NCBI RefSeq assembly: GCF_014773485.1
Contig: NZ_JACXBP010000006.1
Coordinates: 1-64,000 of the forward strand
Reading direction: 5' to 3'
Origin: Erwinia aphidicola
Lineage (GTDB): Bacteria; Pseudomonadota; Gammaproteobacteria; Enterobacterales; Enterobacteriaceae
DNA: 64,000 nt
Shown: positions 5,643 through 14,907 of the stretch, in pieces
Position numbering within the stretch: the stretch's first letter is position 1
Layout: each line of letters begins with the position of its first letter
Notes under the pieces: generated by a model
Seen by the model: only the letters and a program-made list of their open reading frames with translations
Databases searched by the model: none
Told to the model about the DNA's origin: nothing
Program-made: the position numbers and the translations under genes

Positions 5643-8293
5643 GATTCACTTTCCTCTGTGTTAGCAAATTCCAGCACGATGCCTTCCTCGTCGTGCCAGT
5701 CGAACGTCAGCCGCTGCGGCTTCTGTTTTGCCGCCATCTGCAGCAGCAGCTGCTGGCTCAGCACCGGCAGGATCTGCTGGTTCAGCAGGCTGTCGACGTT
5801 GCGCGCCCCGGTGTCCGGCAGCAGGCACGCGGCGGTCAGCGCCGCTGACAGGCCGTCGCCCACGGTGGTTTTCAGGCCGTAGTGGCGCGCCAGGCGCTGG
5901 CTCACCTGGTTGAGCTTCATGCCAACGATGGTGCGCATCGCTTCTTCGGTCAGCGGGCGGTAAATCACCGTCTGAAAGCGCGCCAGCAGCGCGGGCTGGA
6001 AGTGGTCGCGCAGCGTCGGGCGCAGCAACTCCTGCAGGTCCGCTTCCGTGGCTTGCGGCTGCTGCTCCAGCAGCTGCATGATGGCGTCGCTGCCGAGGTT
6101 GGAGGTCATCAGGATCACGGTGTTGCGAAAATCGATTTCGCGCCCCTCGCCGTCGCGCATAAAACCGCGGTCAAACACCTGGTAGAACAGGTTCAGCACA
6201 TCGCGGTGCGCCTTCTCGACCTCGTCGAGCAGCACCACGCTGTACGGGCGCTTGCGCACCGCCTCGGTGAGGATGCCGCCCTGGCCGTAGCCGACGTAGC
6301 CCGGCGGCGAGCCCTTCAGCTGCGAGACGGTGTGCGCCTCCTGGTATTCGGAGAGGTTAATAGTTATCAGCGACCTCTCACCGCCGTACAGCACGTCCGC
6401 CAGCGCCAGCGCGCTCTCGGTTTTGCCGGTGCCGCTCGGACCGACCAGCAGGAACACCCCCTGCGGCCCGTTCTCAGCGGTCAGACCGGTTTTGGCGGCG
6501 CGCAGGCGCCGGGCGATGGCGCTGAGCGCGGCGTCCTGGCCGACCACGCGCCTGCCGATTTCCTCCTCAAGGCTCAGCAGCTCGCTCTGCTGGTCCTTCA
6601 TCAGTGAGGAGAGCGGCACCCCGGTCCAGTCGGCAATCACGTTGGCAACGGTGCGGGCATCGACGTCGACCTGAATCAGCGCGTCCTGCTGCTGCAGCGC
6701 CGCAAGCTGCTGCTGAACGGCGGCAATCTGCGCCTGCGGCTGCTGGTTCTGGCGGCTGCTTATCAGCTGCTGCGCCACTTCCTGCTGCGCGGCAAAATGT
6801 GCTTCCTGCTGCGCGCGCTGGCCTTCCAGCCCGCTGCGGATAGTGGCGATGGCGGCAAGGCGCTCGTCGTGCTTATCGCTGCCCGCGGCCATGTCATCGC
6901 GCAGGGCCTGCTCCTCCAGAGTCAGCGCGGTAACGCGCGCGTTCAGCAGGGTGATGGCCTCCGGCACGGTGTCGAGGCTCATGCGCACGCGCGCGGCGGC
7001 GGTATCCAGCAGGTCGACCGCTTTGTCCGGCAGCTGGCGGCCCGTCAGGTAGCGGCGCGACAGGGTCACCGCCGCTTTTACGGCGTCGTCGCTGATGTGT
7101 ACGCCGTGGTGCTGCGCGTAGCGCGACTTCAGGCCGCGCAGCATCAGACAGGCAGTCTCATCGTCCGGCTCGTCGACTTTCACCATCTGGAAGCGGCGCT
7201 CCAGCGCGGCGTCCTTCTCGAAGTACTGCTTGTACTCGCTCCAGGTGGTGGCGGCGATGGTGCGCAGTTCGCCGCGCGCCAGCGCCGGTTTCAGCAGGTT
7301 GGCGGCGTCGGCCCCGCCCGCCTGGTTGCCCGCGCCGATAATGGTGTGCGCCTCGTCGATAAACAGCAGCACCGGGGTCGGCGACTGCTGCACCGCCTCA
7401 ATCACGTTTTTCAGGCGCTGCTCGAACTCGCCCTTCACGCCCGCCCCGGCCTGCAAAAGACCGAGGTCGAGGGTGCGTAGCGAAACGGTTTTCAGGCTGT
7501 CCGGCACGTTACCCTGCGCAATGCGCAGCGCCAGCCCCTCGACCAGCGCGGTTTTGCCGACGCCCGGCTCGCCGACCAGAATCGGATTGTTCTTGCGGCG
7601 GCGCGAGAGGATATCGACCATCTGGCGGATTTCGCTGTCGCGGCCAAACACCGGGTCGATGCTTCCCGCCTGCGCTTTGGCGGTGACGTCGAGGGTGAAT
7701 TTGTCCAGTGCGGCCTGCAGCGCCTCGCTCAGCGCGCTGCCGTCATCCGGGGTGACCTGCGCATCCACCTCGCCCAGGGTTGATGGCGCCTGGCTCAGGC
7801 TCTCCTGCTGCTGCACTTCCGGGCGCTCGTCGGACTGCGCGTCCAGCAGCGGGCGCAGGCGCTCCAGCTGGGGGCGCGTCAGGCTCAGCAGTGGCCACAG
7901 CCCTTCGCAGCCGACCAGCGACGGCTTGTCGGTCAGTGCCGCCAGCAGGTGATGGCTGCGGATGTGGGCATCGTCATCCTCCAGCGAGGCAATCAGCCAG
8001 GCCTGCTTAATCAGCGCCAGCAGGGAGTCGGCGAGCTGCGGGCGGGTGCGCACCGAGCGCGGCACGTTGTCCAGCCAGCACAGCAACGCCTGCCAGATGC
8101 CGTCCATGTCCCACTCGTAGCGGCGCGCCAGTACGGTGATGTCGCCCTCACCCTGCTCCAGCAGCTTGAGTAGCCAGTGCTCAATGCGGATTTCACTGTG
8201 GGCGCGGGTCTGGCACAGCGAGGCGGCGGCCTCCAGCGCGCGGGCGCAGAACGGGTTTAAGCGACGTAGCAGGACGGCTGACTGGTTTTCCAT
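5639..8293 (-). CDS. clpV: T6SS sheath-recycling AAA+ ATPase ClpV (TssH)
   Basis: 884 residues, normal for ClpV. It has an N-terminal Clp-N helical domain (1-150), a linker, then a first AAA+ module with Walker A GEPGVGKT at 241-248 and Walker B LLFIDEAHT. A coiled-coil middle region rich in Gln/Ala (about 450-560) follows, then a second AAA+ module with Walker A GPSGTGKT near 625 and VVLLDEVEKAH. ClpV disassembles the contracted TssBC sheath in the cytoplasm. The T6SS context separates it from housekeeping ClpB. It lies downstream of hcp behind two hairpins (8409-8472), which may lower its expression relative to hcp. Confidence 0.95.
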   Translation of the reverse strand: MENQSAVLLRRLNPFCARALEAAASLCQTRAHSEIRIEHWLLKLLEQGEGDITVLARRYEWDMDGIWQALLCWLDNVPRSVRTRPQLADSLLALIKQAWLIASLEDDDAHIRSHHLLAALTDKPSLVGCEGLWPLLSLTRPQLERLRPLLDAQSDERPEVQQQESLSQAPSTLGEVDAQVTPDDGSALSEALQAALDKFTLDVTAKAQAGSIDPVFGRDSEIRQMVDILSRRRKNNPILVGEPGVGKTALVEGLALRIAQGNVPDSLKTVSLRTLDLGLLQAGAGVKGEFEQRLKNVIEAVQQSPTPVLLFIDEAHTIIGAGNQAGGADAANLLKPALARGELRTIAATTWSEYKQYFEKDAALERRFQMVKVDEPDDETACLMLRGLKSRYAQHHGVHISDDAVKAAVTLSRRYLTGRQLPDKAVDLLDTAAARVRMSLDTVPEAITLLNARVTALTLEEQALRDDMAAGSDKHDERLAAIATIRSGLEGQRAQQEAHFAAQQEVAQQLISSRQNQQPQAQIAAVQQQLAALQQQDALIQVDVDARTVANVIADWTGVPLSSLMKDQQSELLSLEEEIGRRVVGQDAALSAIARRLRAAKTGLTAENGPQGVFLLVGPSGTGKTESALALADVLYGGERSLITINLSEYQEAHTVSQLKGSPPGYVGYGQGGILTEAVRKRPYSVVLLDEVEKAHRDVLNLFYQVFDRGFMRDGEGREIDFRNTVILMTSNLGSDAIMQLLEQQPQATEADLQELLRPTLRDHFQPALLARFQTVIYRPLTEEAMRTIVGMKLNQVSQRLARHYGLKTTVGDGLSAALTAACLLPDTGARNVDSLLNQQILPVLSQQLLLQMAAKQKPQRLTFDWHDEEGIVLEFANTEESES

Positions 8294-8408
8294 ATCGGGT
8301 TCTCTCTTCCGTAGTTAATCAGGTTCGGACACGCTACCGCCCGTCGCTGTTCCTTTCAGTCAGGAACCCGAAGCGCATCAGGTCAAAAGGCAGCAGGTTG
8401 TCGGGTTG

Positions 8409-8472
8409 TTTGCTGAGCCGCCACGCGGGTAGCGGCTCAGCAAACAAAACGGCAGGCGGCGAACCGCCTGCC
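8409..8472 (-). terminator. Two consecutive hairpins between hcp and clpV
   Basis: The first is a 13-bp perfect inverted repeat (8409-8421 with 8432-8444, 10-nt loop). The second is a 9-bp GC-rich stem (8451-8459 with 8464-8472, loop CGAA). Neither has a long U tract in the direction of hcp transcription. They look more like 3'-end stabilising structures or a leaky attenuator than a full terminator. They would suit the need for far more Hcp than ClpV. Confidence 0.6.
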
Positions 8473-8480
8473 GTGAGTCA

Positions 8481-8972
8481 TCAAGCGGTGGTGCGTTCAT
8501 TCCATGAATCGGAATGAATGATGTTGCCGTCTTTGTAGGTCCAGGTGATTTTTTCGTAGCGCAGCTCAATCTCTTCCAGATGGTTGTGCTTCTCTTTGGA
8601 CGGATCCTTGATGTCGTGCATTTTCGGCGCGACCTTCACCAGCTTGACGTTCTCAAGTTTGGTGTTGAAGTACTCCACTTCCTGACCGGCGTCGTTGATT
8701 TTGTACCACTTGAACTCGGCAGATTTCAGGGTCTGACCGGTGGTCACCGCCTTGTAGAGATACGGGCTGGAAGAGTCGATCTCCTTGGTGAACATGAACG
8801 GCGTGTGCACGCGGGTACCGGTCAGCTTGCCGGTGTTGTTATCGGTCGGGATGTACAGGTTATGTTCCTGTGCCACCACTTCGATGCTGCCTTCACGATC
8901 TTTCACATCCACGGAACCTTTGATGTCCGCACCGCCGTCGTCTTTCAGCCACAGATATACTGGTATTGCCAT
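8481..8972 (-). CDS. hcp: T6SS tube protein Hcp (TssD)
   Basis: 163 residues, starting MAIPVYLWLKDDGG, typical of Hcp1. The motifs are IKGSVDVKDREGSIEV, an extended loop with GKLTGTRVHTPFMFTKEID and a C-terminal IELRYEKITWTYKDGNI strand. Hexamers stack into the inner tube of the secretion apparatus and are also secreted. A strong Shine-Dalgarno (AAAAGGAGAAG) precedes the ATG. The gene is set apart from its neighbours, with a 129-nt palindrome-bearing spacer upstream and the double hairpin downstream, so it may be separately transcribed or processed. Confidence 0.96.
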   Translation of the reverse strand: MAIPVYLWLKDDGGADIKGSVDVKDREGSIEVVAQEHNLYIPTDNNTGKLTGTRVHTPFMFTKEIDSSSPYLYKAVTTGQTLKSAEFKWYKINDAGQEVEYFNTKLENVKLVKVAPKMHDIKDPSKEKHNHLEEIELRYEKITWTYKDGNIIHSDSWNERTTA

Positions 8973-9036
8973 GTGTTACTTCTCCTTTTAATCCCGTCAT
9001 AATTCGCGCTGCCTCTTTGTTGGCTGCCTTCGTTCA

Positions 9037-9068
9037 CCCCGGTCACATAGTGAACTATGCTCCCGGGG
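9037..9068. repeat. Interrupted palindrome in the spacer between the ompA-like gene and hcp
   Basis: Nested inverted repeats: CCCCGG at 9037-9042 pairs with CCGGGG at 9063-9068, and CATAG at 9046-9050 pairs with CTATG at 9055-9059 around TGAA. It lies between GC-rich flanks that end in GAATTATTTAGG. It resembles dispersed intergenic palindromes of enterobacteria, but no second copy was found in this window. It could be a mobile-type repeat or an mRNA processing structure upstream of hcp. Confidence 0.55.
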
Positions 9069-9101
9069 ATTCCCTCAGTTGCCGCCGCGATGCAACAGGA
9101 A

Positions 9102-10796
9102 TTATTTAGGGCTTACTGTTGTGTCATCATCCTGTGATGACGTTCGGGTTGCTGCTGCCAGACAGGCATCCGCCTGCGGCACCAGACTGATTTCGACCCG
9201 GCGGTTTAACGCACGACCTTCCGGGGTATCGTTAGTCGCCATCGGGCGGCTTGCGCCAAAGCCCTGTACCGCAAAGCAGGTCGGCGAGACGTCGCTGGTT
9301 GAAAGCATCCAGTCGCGCAGCGCTTCAGCGCGCTTCAGCGACAGCTGCTGATTGGCCTGCGCATTGCCGGTGCTGTCGGTGTGGCCGGCGACCACTATCA
9401 GCCAGCCCGGCCGGGCCTTAATATCTACCAGCGCGTTAACCAGCATCTTTAGCGAGCCCGGTTTGAGCACCGATTTACCGGTGTCAAACAGCGACAGGCT
9501 GTCGAGGCGCACGGTTTTTGGCGCTTCCTTCACCACCGGAGGAGGGGGCGGCGGTGGCGGAATATACGAACCTATCGCATCCAGCAGCGGCAGGCGCAGA
9601 TGCCCCCCCTGATACAGGCCTAAACCAAGCTGCAGAGGTGCGCCGTTGCGGGCATACTCATCCAGCTCGCGGGCATCGCGACGCAGTACATTGACCGCTG
9701 CCGCTTTCACGGCGTAATCATTCATGGCGATACGCGCGTAATGAGCAATATCAAAAGAGACCCGCTGAAGCAGCCGATGGTTATTCCAGGCGCTGCAGCA
9801 CAGTGCGACAATTCCAACCGTCAACGCCAGCCATAGCGCACCACGCCAGGTGCGCTGGCGCGGCGTCAGGCCATGTCCTGCGGGCAGCAGTGGCAGAACA
9901 AACTCCGGCAGCATTGACGGCAGCGGAGACTCCGCAACCTCTGGCGCAAACCATCCTGCTACCTGTACCAGCGCCGTGTGCTGCTGCAGCCAGCGCGTCC
10001 AGAGAGAAGTGGCTAATGCCCCGTCAAGTGAAGCACTCAGCCCCCAGACCATGCCTGCGGGGGTGGCGGCAGGCATATCCGGGTGACTGTCGGTTAACAC
10101 GCGAATCACTTCCTGCTGAAACCACTCCGTCAGGCTGTTGATCATCACCTGCTGCTGTAATGCGATGCCGCCGCCCGCGGCCAGCCAGCACTCAGGAGGG
10201 GTGGGTTTTGCGCTATCGGACCATACGCTGACGGGTTCACCGGCCAGCCGCACCTGCCAGAGAGACTCGCTGACCAGCGCACTGCCCACCTGAGCATTGA
10301 GTACCAGCGGCAGTGAATAGCCGGTTTCACGCCGCAGCTGGCCAATCTGCCAGCGCAGTGCCAGCAGGCGGCTGGCCAGCGTGTCACTGTCCTGATGCTG
10401 CTGAGGACAGACGCCGATCATCACCGACAGCTGATGTCCCCACTCCGGGCGCAGCGACAGCAGCTGGCGCGCTACCACGTCCAGCCCCTGATGATCGGCC
10501 ACCCGCACCCAGCAGCCGTGCGGCACGGTCAGTACCGTCGATCCTTCCGGCCAGGCATGCGCGCTGTCGCCGCAGACCAGCACCACCGGCTGACGGTAAG
10601 CGACATCCGGCAGGTCATCCGCACATAGCCCGGCTTCAGGCCCGGCGGGACGGCGGGTAACGGCCATCACAACGGCCAGCAGCACCAGAGCGGCCAGCAG
10701 TATGAGCACGGTAGCTAAATGAGGCAGCGGCAGCAGCAGCACGGCGACCAGCAGGACAACCCACAGCGCCAGCGCGCGCTGTAACGCAGGGCTCAC
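9102..10796 (-). CDS. T6SS-associated OmpA-family peptidoglycan-anchoring protein
   Basis: 564 residues from a GTG at 10796. The start forms a GTGA overlap with the tssL stop and has GGGAG 7 nt upstream; an ATG at 10856 lies well inside tssL. Two hydrophobic helices lie near the N-terminus (about 10-45), another near residue 320, followed by an octaproline stretch. The C-terminal OmpA/MotB domain (about 435-540) contains LFDTGKSVLKPGS, VAGHTDSTGN, LSLKRAEALRDWM and NRRVEI. The domain should bind peptidoglycan and anchor the TssJLM complex, a job done in some systems by a C-terminal extension of TssL. Here the function is on a separate protein. The long middle (about 60-300) is unrecognised. 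Confidence 0.85.
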   Translation of the reverse strand: MSPALQRALALWVVLLVAVLLLPLPHLATVLILLAALVLLAVVMAVTRRPAGPEAGLCADDLPDVAYRQPVVLVCGDSAHAWPEGSTVLTVPHGCWVRVADHQGLDVVARQLLSLRPEWGHQLSVMIGVCPQQHQDSDTLASRLLALRWQIGQLRRETGYSLPLVLNAQVGSALVSESLWQVRLAGEPVSVWSDSAKPTPPECWLAAGGGIALQQQVMINSLTEWFQQEVIRVLTDSHPDMPAATPAGMVWGLSASLDGALATSLWTRWLQQHTALVQVAGWFAPEVAESPLPSMLPEFVLPLLPAGHGLTPRQRTWRGALWLALTVGIVALCCSAWNNHRLLQRVSFDIAHYARIAMNDYAVKAAAVNVLRRDARELDEYARNGAPLQLGLGLYQGGHLRLPLLDAIGSYIPPPPPPPPVVKEAPKTVRLDSLSLFDTGKSVLKPGSLKMLVNALVDIKARPGWLIVVAGHTDSTGNAQANQQLSLKRAEALRDWMLSTSDVSPTCFAVQGFGASRPMATNDTPEGRALNRRVEISLVPQADACLAAATRTSSQDDDTTVSPK

Positions 10797-11467
10797 TGAA
10801 CCACTCCCGGCAGCAGCGAAGCCACCAGGCTGCTCAACCAGTGATTCAGCCCCCACCAGACGGCGGCAAGTAACAGCACGGAGAAGCCGATTCGCAACGG
10901 CCAGCTGGATAGCCAGCCGCTGAAGCCCAATCCCGCGTTGTTTTCGGCCAGTACGGCCTGCGCCTGCGGCGCGCTAAAGGGTGAAACCTGCGCATTTAAC
11001 GCGGCGACCAGCTTTTCCCGCTGCGGATCGTTGACTGAGCGATAGCCGCCGAGGAAGCCCAGCAACATCACCCGCTGGAAGCAGGTCACAACGAGCGGTT
11101 CCGGCGCTGGCTCGCGCAGCACCTCACGCATGCGCTCGCAGAGCATGTCACCGGCATCAACGGTGCCGAGGAAATGCCCCTGCAGAGGCAGGTGAAGCCA
11201 CTGGACGTAAGCGTCATCCTGCTCGCCGCGCCCCTTAACCACTTCATCGATCAGCGCGCACTGGGCATAGAGAACATCCTTACTCTGTTGTGCATCGTAG
11301 CCCGCGTCTTTTAGCGCCTGCTGAACCTTCTCCACTTCTGCGACGCAGCGCTGCCATAACTGCTGACCTTCTCCATCCTTGATCTTTGCGCCGTGGCGCA
11401 GGCTGATCACCTGCAGCCAGCTGTTTTGCAGCAGCGCGTCAATATCACACTCGTTTTTCTGGCTCAT
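10793..11467 (-). CDS. tssL: T6SS inner-membrane protein TssL (DotU/IcmH family)
   Basis: 224 residues. The cytoplasmic hook-like domain shows the DotU features: a run of helices with QLWQRCVAEVEKVQQ, LYAQCALIDEVV and FLGGYRSVNDPQREKLV. A single C-terminal membrane helix (about 187-207) follows, with a short periplasmic tail. It lacks the OmpA extension, which is supplied by the next gene. With TssM and TssJ it forms the envelope-spanning complex. Its start overlaps the tssK stop by 4 nt and its stop overlaps the next gene's GTG by 4 nt. Confidence 0.93.
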   Translation of the reverse strand: MSQKNECDIDALLQNSWLQVISLRHGAKIKDGEGQQLWQRCVAEVEKVQQALKDAGYDAQQSKDVLYAQCALIDEVVKGRGEQDDAYVQWLHLPLQGHFLGTVDAGDMLCERMREVLREPAPEPLVVTCFQRVMLLGFLGGYRSVNDPQREKLVAALNAQVSPFSAPQAQAVLAENNAGLGFSGWLSSWPLRIGFSVLLLAAVWWGLNHWLSSLVASLLPGVVQ

Positions 11468-12798
11468 GTTCTCAGCACCGCAAACAGTTCAAGTTCAGGT
11501 TCACCGAGCATGCCCGGCACGTAAAACATGCAGCTGCCGGATTCCAGCATCTCGCGGGCTGCCGGATGCGACAGGTCGAGGGCAAAATACTGATTTTCCA
11601 GCCGCAGCGGGATCGCGGCGGGTACGTGGCGTAGCGACTTCAGCGGTATCCCCTGCTGCGACGAATTCACCAGGCCCGTGACGTAATCCGGGCTGCCGAC
11701 TTTGCACTGGCGCGGGAATTGCTCCTGCAGCTGTACCACCGGCAGCGGGGAGCGGACCGAAAGGTAGAAATCGGCATCTTCGCGCAGGCGCGGCTCCTGC
11801 AGACGAGCCAGCCACTGATGCAGACGCTTGTCGTGCTCAAGTGCTATCGACACCACGCGTGACGGCAGGCTGGCTTCCAGCAGATCGCTGAGCAGATCGA
11901 ACAGCGCCGGGAATACATGGTTAAGTTCAGCATGCTGATACGCAGGGATCGCGCTGACCTGATGCTCCAGTGAGAAGGTCAGCAGGCTGCCAGCCAGACG
12001 GGCAAGCTCCGGATATAACCGCTCCGGCGCACTTTGCGGAAAACGCAGGAACTGGCCCAGTACCGGCTCCGCGCTGTTCAGCGCATTGAGCAGCCAGAAC
12101 AACGACACATCCGCCACGGCAAAATCGGCCATGCGTTCGTTGCTCTCGCGCCGCATCGCCATCAGGCGGCTGAGGCGCGCGCGCAGCTGCGTCATCAGCT
12201 GTTCAAGCTGGGTCAGCAGCCACTGGCTGCTCTGCACGCTCAGCAACGGCGGCAGAAAAGTTTCATCCTGCGTCCAGCTACCCTGACTGTCCTGCCTGAG
12301 ACGCGCCACCGGGCATACCAAGTAGTCGCCATTGTTCTGATGTGCAAAACGCAGCGTCAGCTCGGGTTTGATCACCGCAATCTGGCGCGTATCGTCGCCA
12401 AACTGGTTGCGGATGTCGCGCCAGCGCTGGCGATAGCGCACCGGGCGCTCGGCAATCTCGTCCGGCTGCAGGCAGTTGCCGCCGTTGGCCCTCAGCAGCG
12501 GCAGTGCCAGCACCACCACCACGTCCTGCCCTTCAGGCATCATCACCGGCGGCAGATCGTCACCGTTATTGGTGTCGATCAGCGTGCCGTCCTGAAAGCG
12601 CACGTGCAGATGACGCGCCTGCAAACGCCCCAGCTTCAGGGCATCCGCTTCGAACTCGGCACGGATCACGCCCCAGGGATGATTCAGCCCCATTTGTGCA
12701 ATGCATTCCGTTGACCAGGCCGCATACGCGGCCTGCTGCTGGAAGTGCTGTGGCGAGACCATCACGCCCCGACCCCACAGCGGTTGTTCCGTTTTCAT
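11464..12798 (-). CDS. tssK: T6SS baseplate protein TssK
   Basis: 444 residues, normal for TssK. The diagnostic N-terminus is PLWGRGVMVSPQHFQQQ, followed by the beta-rich shoulder with PEGQDVVVVLALP, then an alpha-helical middle and a C-terminal head. TssK trimers connect the baseplate wedges to TssL/TssM at the membrane. The ATG has a GGAGG 6 nt upstream and lies 12 nt after the tssC stop. Part of the tssBCKL block. Confidence 0.95.
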   Translation of the reverse strand: MKTEQPLWGRGVMVSPQHFQQQAAYAAWSTECIAQMGLNHPWGVIRAEFEADALKLGRLQARHLHVRFQDGTLIDTNNGDDLPPVMMPEGQDVVVVLALPLLRANGGNCLQPDEIAERPVRYRQRWRDIRNQFGDDTRQIAVIKPELTLRFAHQNNGDYLVCPVARLRQDSQGSWTQDETFLPPLLSVQSSQWLLTQLEQLMTQLRARLSRLMAMRRESNERMADFAVADVSLFWLLNALNSAEPVLGQFLRFPQSAPERLYPELARLAGSLLTFSLEHQVSAIPAYQHAELNHVFPALFDLLSDLLEASLPSRVVSIALEHDKRLHQWLARLQEPRLREDADFYLSVRSPLPVVQLQEQFPRQCKVGSPDYVTGLVNSSQQGIPLKSLRHVPAAIPLRLENQYFALDLSHPAAREMLESGSCMFYVPGMLGEPELELFAVLRT

Positions 12799-12810
12799 CC
12801 AGCCTCCGCC

Positions 12811-14352
12811 TTATGCTTTCGCTTTCGGCATCTGGGAAACCAGAGAGAGGTTGACGTCCATCCCTTCCACCTGGAAGTGCGGGACGGCGAACAGCCTGAC
12901 GCGGAAGAAGCCCGGGTTGTCCTCGATATCTTCGACAATCACTTTGGCATCGCGCAGCGGGTGCGAAGCCTGCAGCTCGTCGCCCGGATCGGTCATTTCG
13001 GTGACCAGGCCGCGCACCCAGGTATTCAGCTCCAGCTCCAGCAGGCGGCGGTCCTTGGTGGTGCCGATATTTTCACGCTGGATAAGCTTCAGGTAGTGCG
13101 CAATGCGCGACAGCAGGAAGATGTAAGGCAGGCGCGAGTTGATGCGGCTATTCGCCGTTGCATCGGCGGTGTCGTACAGCGCTGGCTTCTGCGTCGAGTT
13201 GGCGGAGAAGAAGCACGAGTAATCGCGGTTTTTATAGTACGACAGCGGGATAAAGCCGAGGTTGGCGAACTCAAATTCGCGGGTCTCCGGGATCATCACC
13301 TCAGACGGGATCTTCACCTGGTTACCGGTGCCGAGGTCGTACAGGTGGATCGGCAGATCCTGCACCGCACCGCCGGCCTGCGGGCCGCGGATCTGCACGC
13401 ACCAGCCGTTGTTGATAAAGCTTTTCACCATGTTGGCAGCGAAGGCAAACGAGGCGTTGGTCCACAGATATTTGTCGTGGTCCGGGCCTTTTACCTCTTC
13501 AATGTAGTTGAAGCTGCGCACCGGCACGGTATCCGGGCCGTACGGCAAGCGGCCGAGTACGCGCGGCATCACCAGGCCGATATAGCGCGAGTCGTCGGTT
13601 TCGCGGAATGACTTCCACTTGATGTACTCGGCGCGGTCGAAGTAGTTGCCGATATCTTTGATTGCCGCCACCTCTTCCATGTTGTCCTTCAGGAAGAACT
13701 GCGGGCCGGCGGAGCCGATAAACGGCATATGCGCCGAGGCCGCCACTTTGGAGATGTTGCGCAGCAGCGCCACGTCCTGCGCCGAGGCGTCGAACTCATA
13801 AGAGGAGATCAGCGCGCCAATCGGCTCGCCGCCCGGGGTGTCGTATTCGGCGATGTAGGTGTGCGCGTACAGGCCGCTCTGAATGATTTCCGGCGAGTCT
13901 TCGAAGTCCTGGCGCAGATCCTCTTTCGACAGGTCCAGCACTTCGATTTTCACGTTCTGGCGGAAGTCGGTTTTGTCCACCAGCGACTTCAGGCCGCGCC
14001 ACAGGGATTCTACCTGCTGGAACGCATCGTGGTGCATCACCGCATCGAGCTGGCGGCTGATCTGCTCGTCCAGCTGCGCGATATGGTGGTCCAGCAGGGT
14101 TTTATCCAGCTTCTCCACTTTCGAACCGGACTGGTTCAGACACTCGACCAGCACCTTCATCGCCGCGGTCACGCGCTCGTCGACGCTGGCGTCGGACATC
14201 GCCTGGCTGTCCTGCCAGATATCCAGGTCGCTGAGGTGCGACACCGGGCTGAGGTTGATTTTTTCAAACAGTGAAGCGTAAACGCCGCCCGTAGCCGGGC
14301 GATCCAGCACGGTGCTTGCACCGGCAGAGGAGGTTTCATTTTGCACAGACAT
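12811..14352 (-). CDS. tssC: T6SS contractile sheath large subunit TssC (VipB)
   Basis: 513 residues. Conserved blocks include LDEQISRQLDAVMHHDAFQ, ESLWRGLKSLVD, DTPGGEPIGALISSYEF cut here, RFLPYG-like GRLPYGPDTVPVRSFNY, a long C-terminal domain and PGFFRVRLFAVPHFQVEGMDV at the end. With TssB it forms the contractile sheath around the Hcp tube. I prefer the ATG at 14352 over 14358 because it sits 6 nt after GAGAG, while the first ATG is almost touching it. The gene follows tssB after 35 nt. Confidence 0.95.
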   Translation of the reverse strand: MSVQNETSSAGASTVLDRPATGGVYASLFEKINLSPVSHLSDLDIWQDSQAMSDASVDERVTAAMKVLVECLNQSGSKVEKLDKTLLDHHIAQLDEQISRQLDAVMHHDAFQQVESLWRGLKSLVDKTDFRQNVKIEVLDLSKEDLRQDFEDSPEIIQSGLYAHTYIAEYDTPGGEPIGALISSYEFDASAQDVALLRNISKVAASAHMPFIGSAGPQFFLKDNMEEVAAIKDIGNYFDRAEYIKWKSFRETDDSRYIGLVMPRVLGRLPYGPDTVPVRSFNYIEEVKGPDHDKYLWTNASFAFAANMVKSFINNGWCVQIRGPQAGGAVQDLPIHLYDLGTGNQVKIPSEVMIPETREFEFANLGFIPLSYYKNRDYSCFFSANSTQKPALYDTADATANSRINSRLPYIFLLSRIAHYLKLIQRENIGTTKDRRLLELELNTWVRGLVTEMTDPGDELQASHPLRDAKVIVEDIEDNPGFFRVRLFAVPHFQVEGMDVNLSLVSQMPKAKA

Positions 14353-14387
14353 CAGCATTCTCTCTATATCGTTCCGTGAAGGGGGGA

Positions 14388-14885
14388 TCAGGCTTTTTCA
14401 GGCGCCAGAGCGGACAGTTCGCTACGCAGCTCATCACTGAGTGCCGGGTTTTTCAGGATGGTTTCCAGCTCTTTGCGGAAGGTGACGTTATCCAGGAGGT
14501 TGGCTTTTAGGTCGCGCAGCAGGTTGCGCATTGCCAGCATGGCTTTAAGCTGAGGGATCTGGCGGGCGACCTGCTCCGGCGTGAAGTCCTTCATGTTGCT
14601 GAAGGTGAGTTTGACGTTCTCTTCGCTGCCGTCACCGGCCAGGGTGTTTTCAACCGAGATGTTTAACGATGGGGAGAACTCCGCCAGCACGCTGTCGAAG
14701 TTGTTTTTGTTAACGTTGACTTTCTCACGCTCGGACAGCACGCGCTGCTCCTGACCGTTGCTGAAATCGCCGGTGATCAGCAGCTTCAGCGGCAGCTCCA
14801 TTTTCTTACTGGCATTACCCGTGTGCAGGTCAAGCTTGATATTTACACGCGCTTTAGGGATTTCATTCTGATAAGAGTTGCTCAT
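14388..14885 (-). CDS. tssB: T6SS contractile sheath small subunit TssB (VipA)
   Basis: 165 residues from the ATG at 14885, preceded by AAAGGAAC; longer in-frame starts upstream lack a site. The family features are IPKARVNIKLDLHTG, ELPLKLLITGDF, the VNVNKNNFDSVLAEF segment, FSNMKDFTPEQVARQIPQL and a C-terminal NLLRDLKANLLDNVTFRKEL helix. It is the first gene of the leftward operon. The N-terminal strands pair with TssC. A promoter candidate and a 5'-UTR hairpin lie upstream. Confidence 0.95.
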   Translation of the reverse strand: MSNSYQNEIPKARVNIKLDLHTGNASKKMELPLKLLITGDFSNGQEQRVLSEREKVNVNKNNFDSVLAEFSPSLNISVENTLAGDGSEENVKLTFSNMKDFTPEQVARQIPQLKAMLAMRNLLRDLKANLLDNVTFRKELETILKNPALSDELRSELSALAPEKA

Positions 14886-14907
14886 ATTAGTTCCTTTAAA
14901 CATGCCG

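Noticed and set aside
3816-5882. 688-residue open frame on the plus strand
   Set aside because: It is antisense to vgrG and the end of clpV, has the Ala/Arg/Val-rich composition of a shadow frame in GC-rich DNA, and shows no domain. The minus-strand genes are certain.
8951-9101. Possible insertion-sequence scar or ERIC-type element upstream of hcp
   Set aside because: The palindrome is real, but there is no target-site duplication or second copy in the window, so it was listed only as a palindrome.
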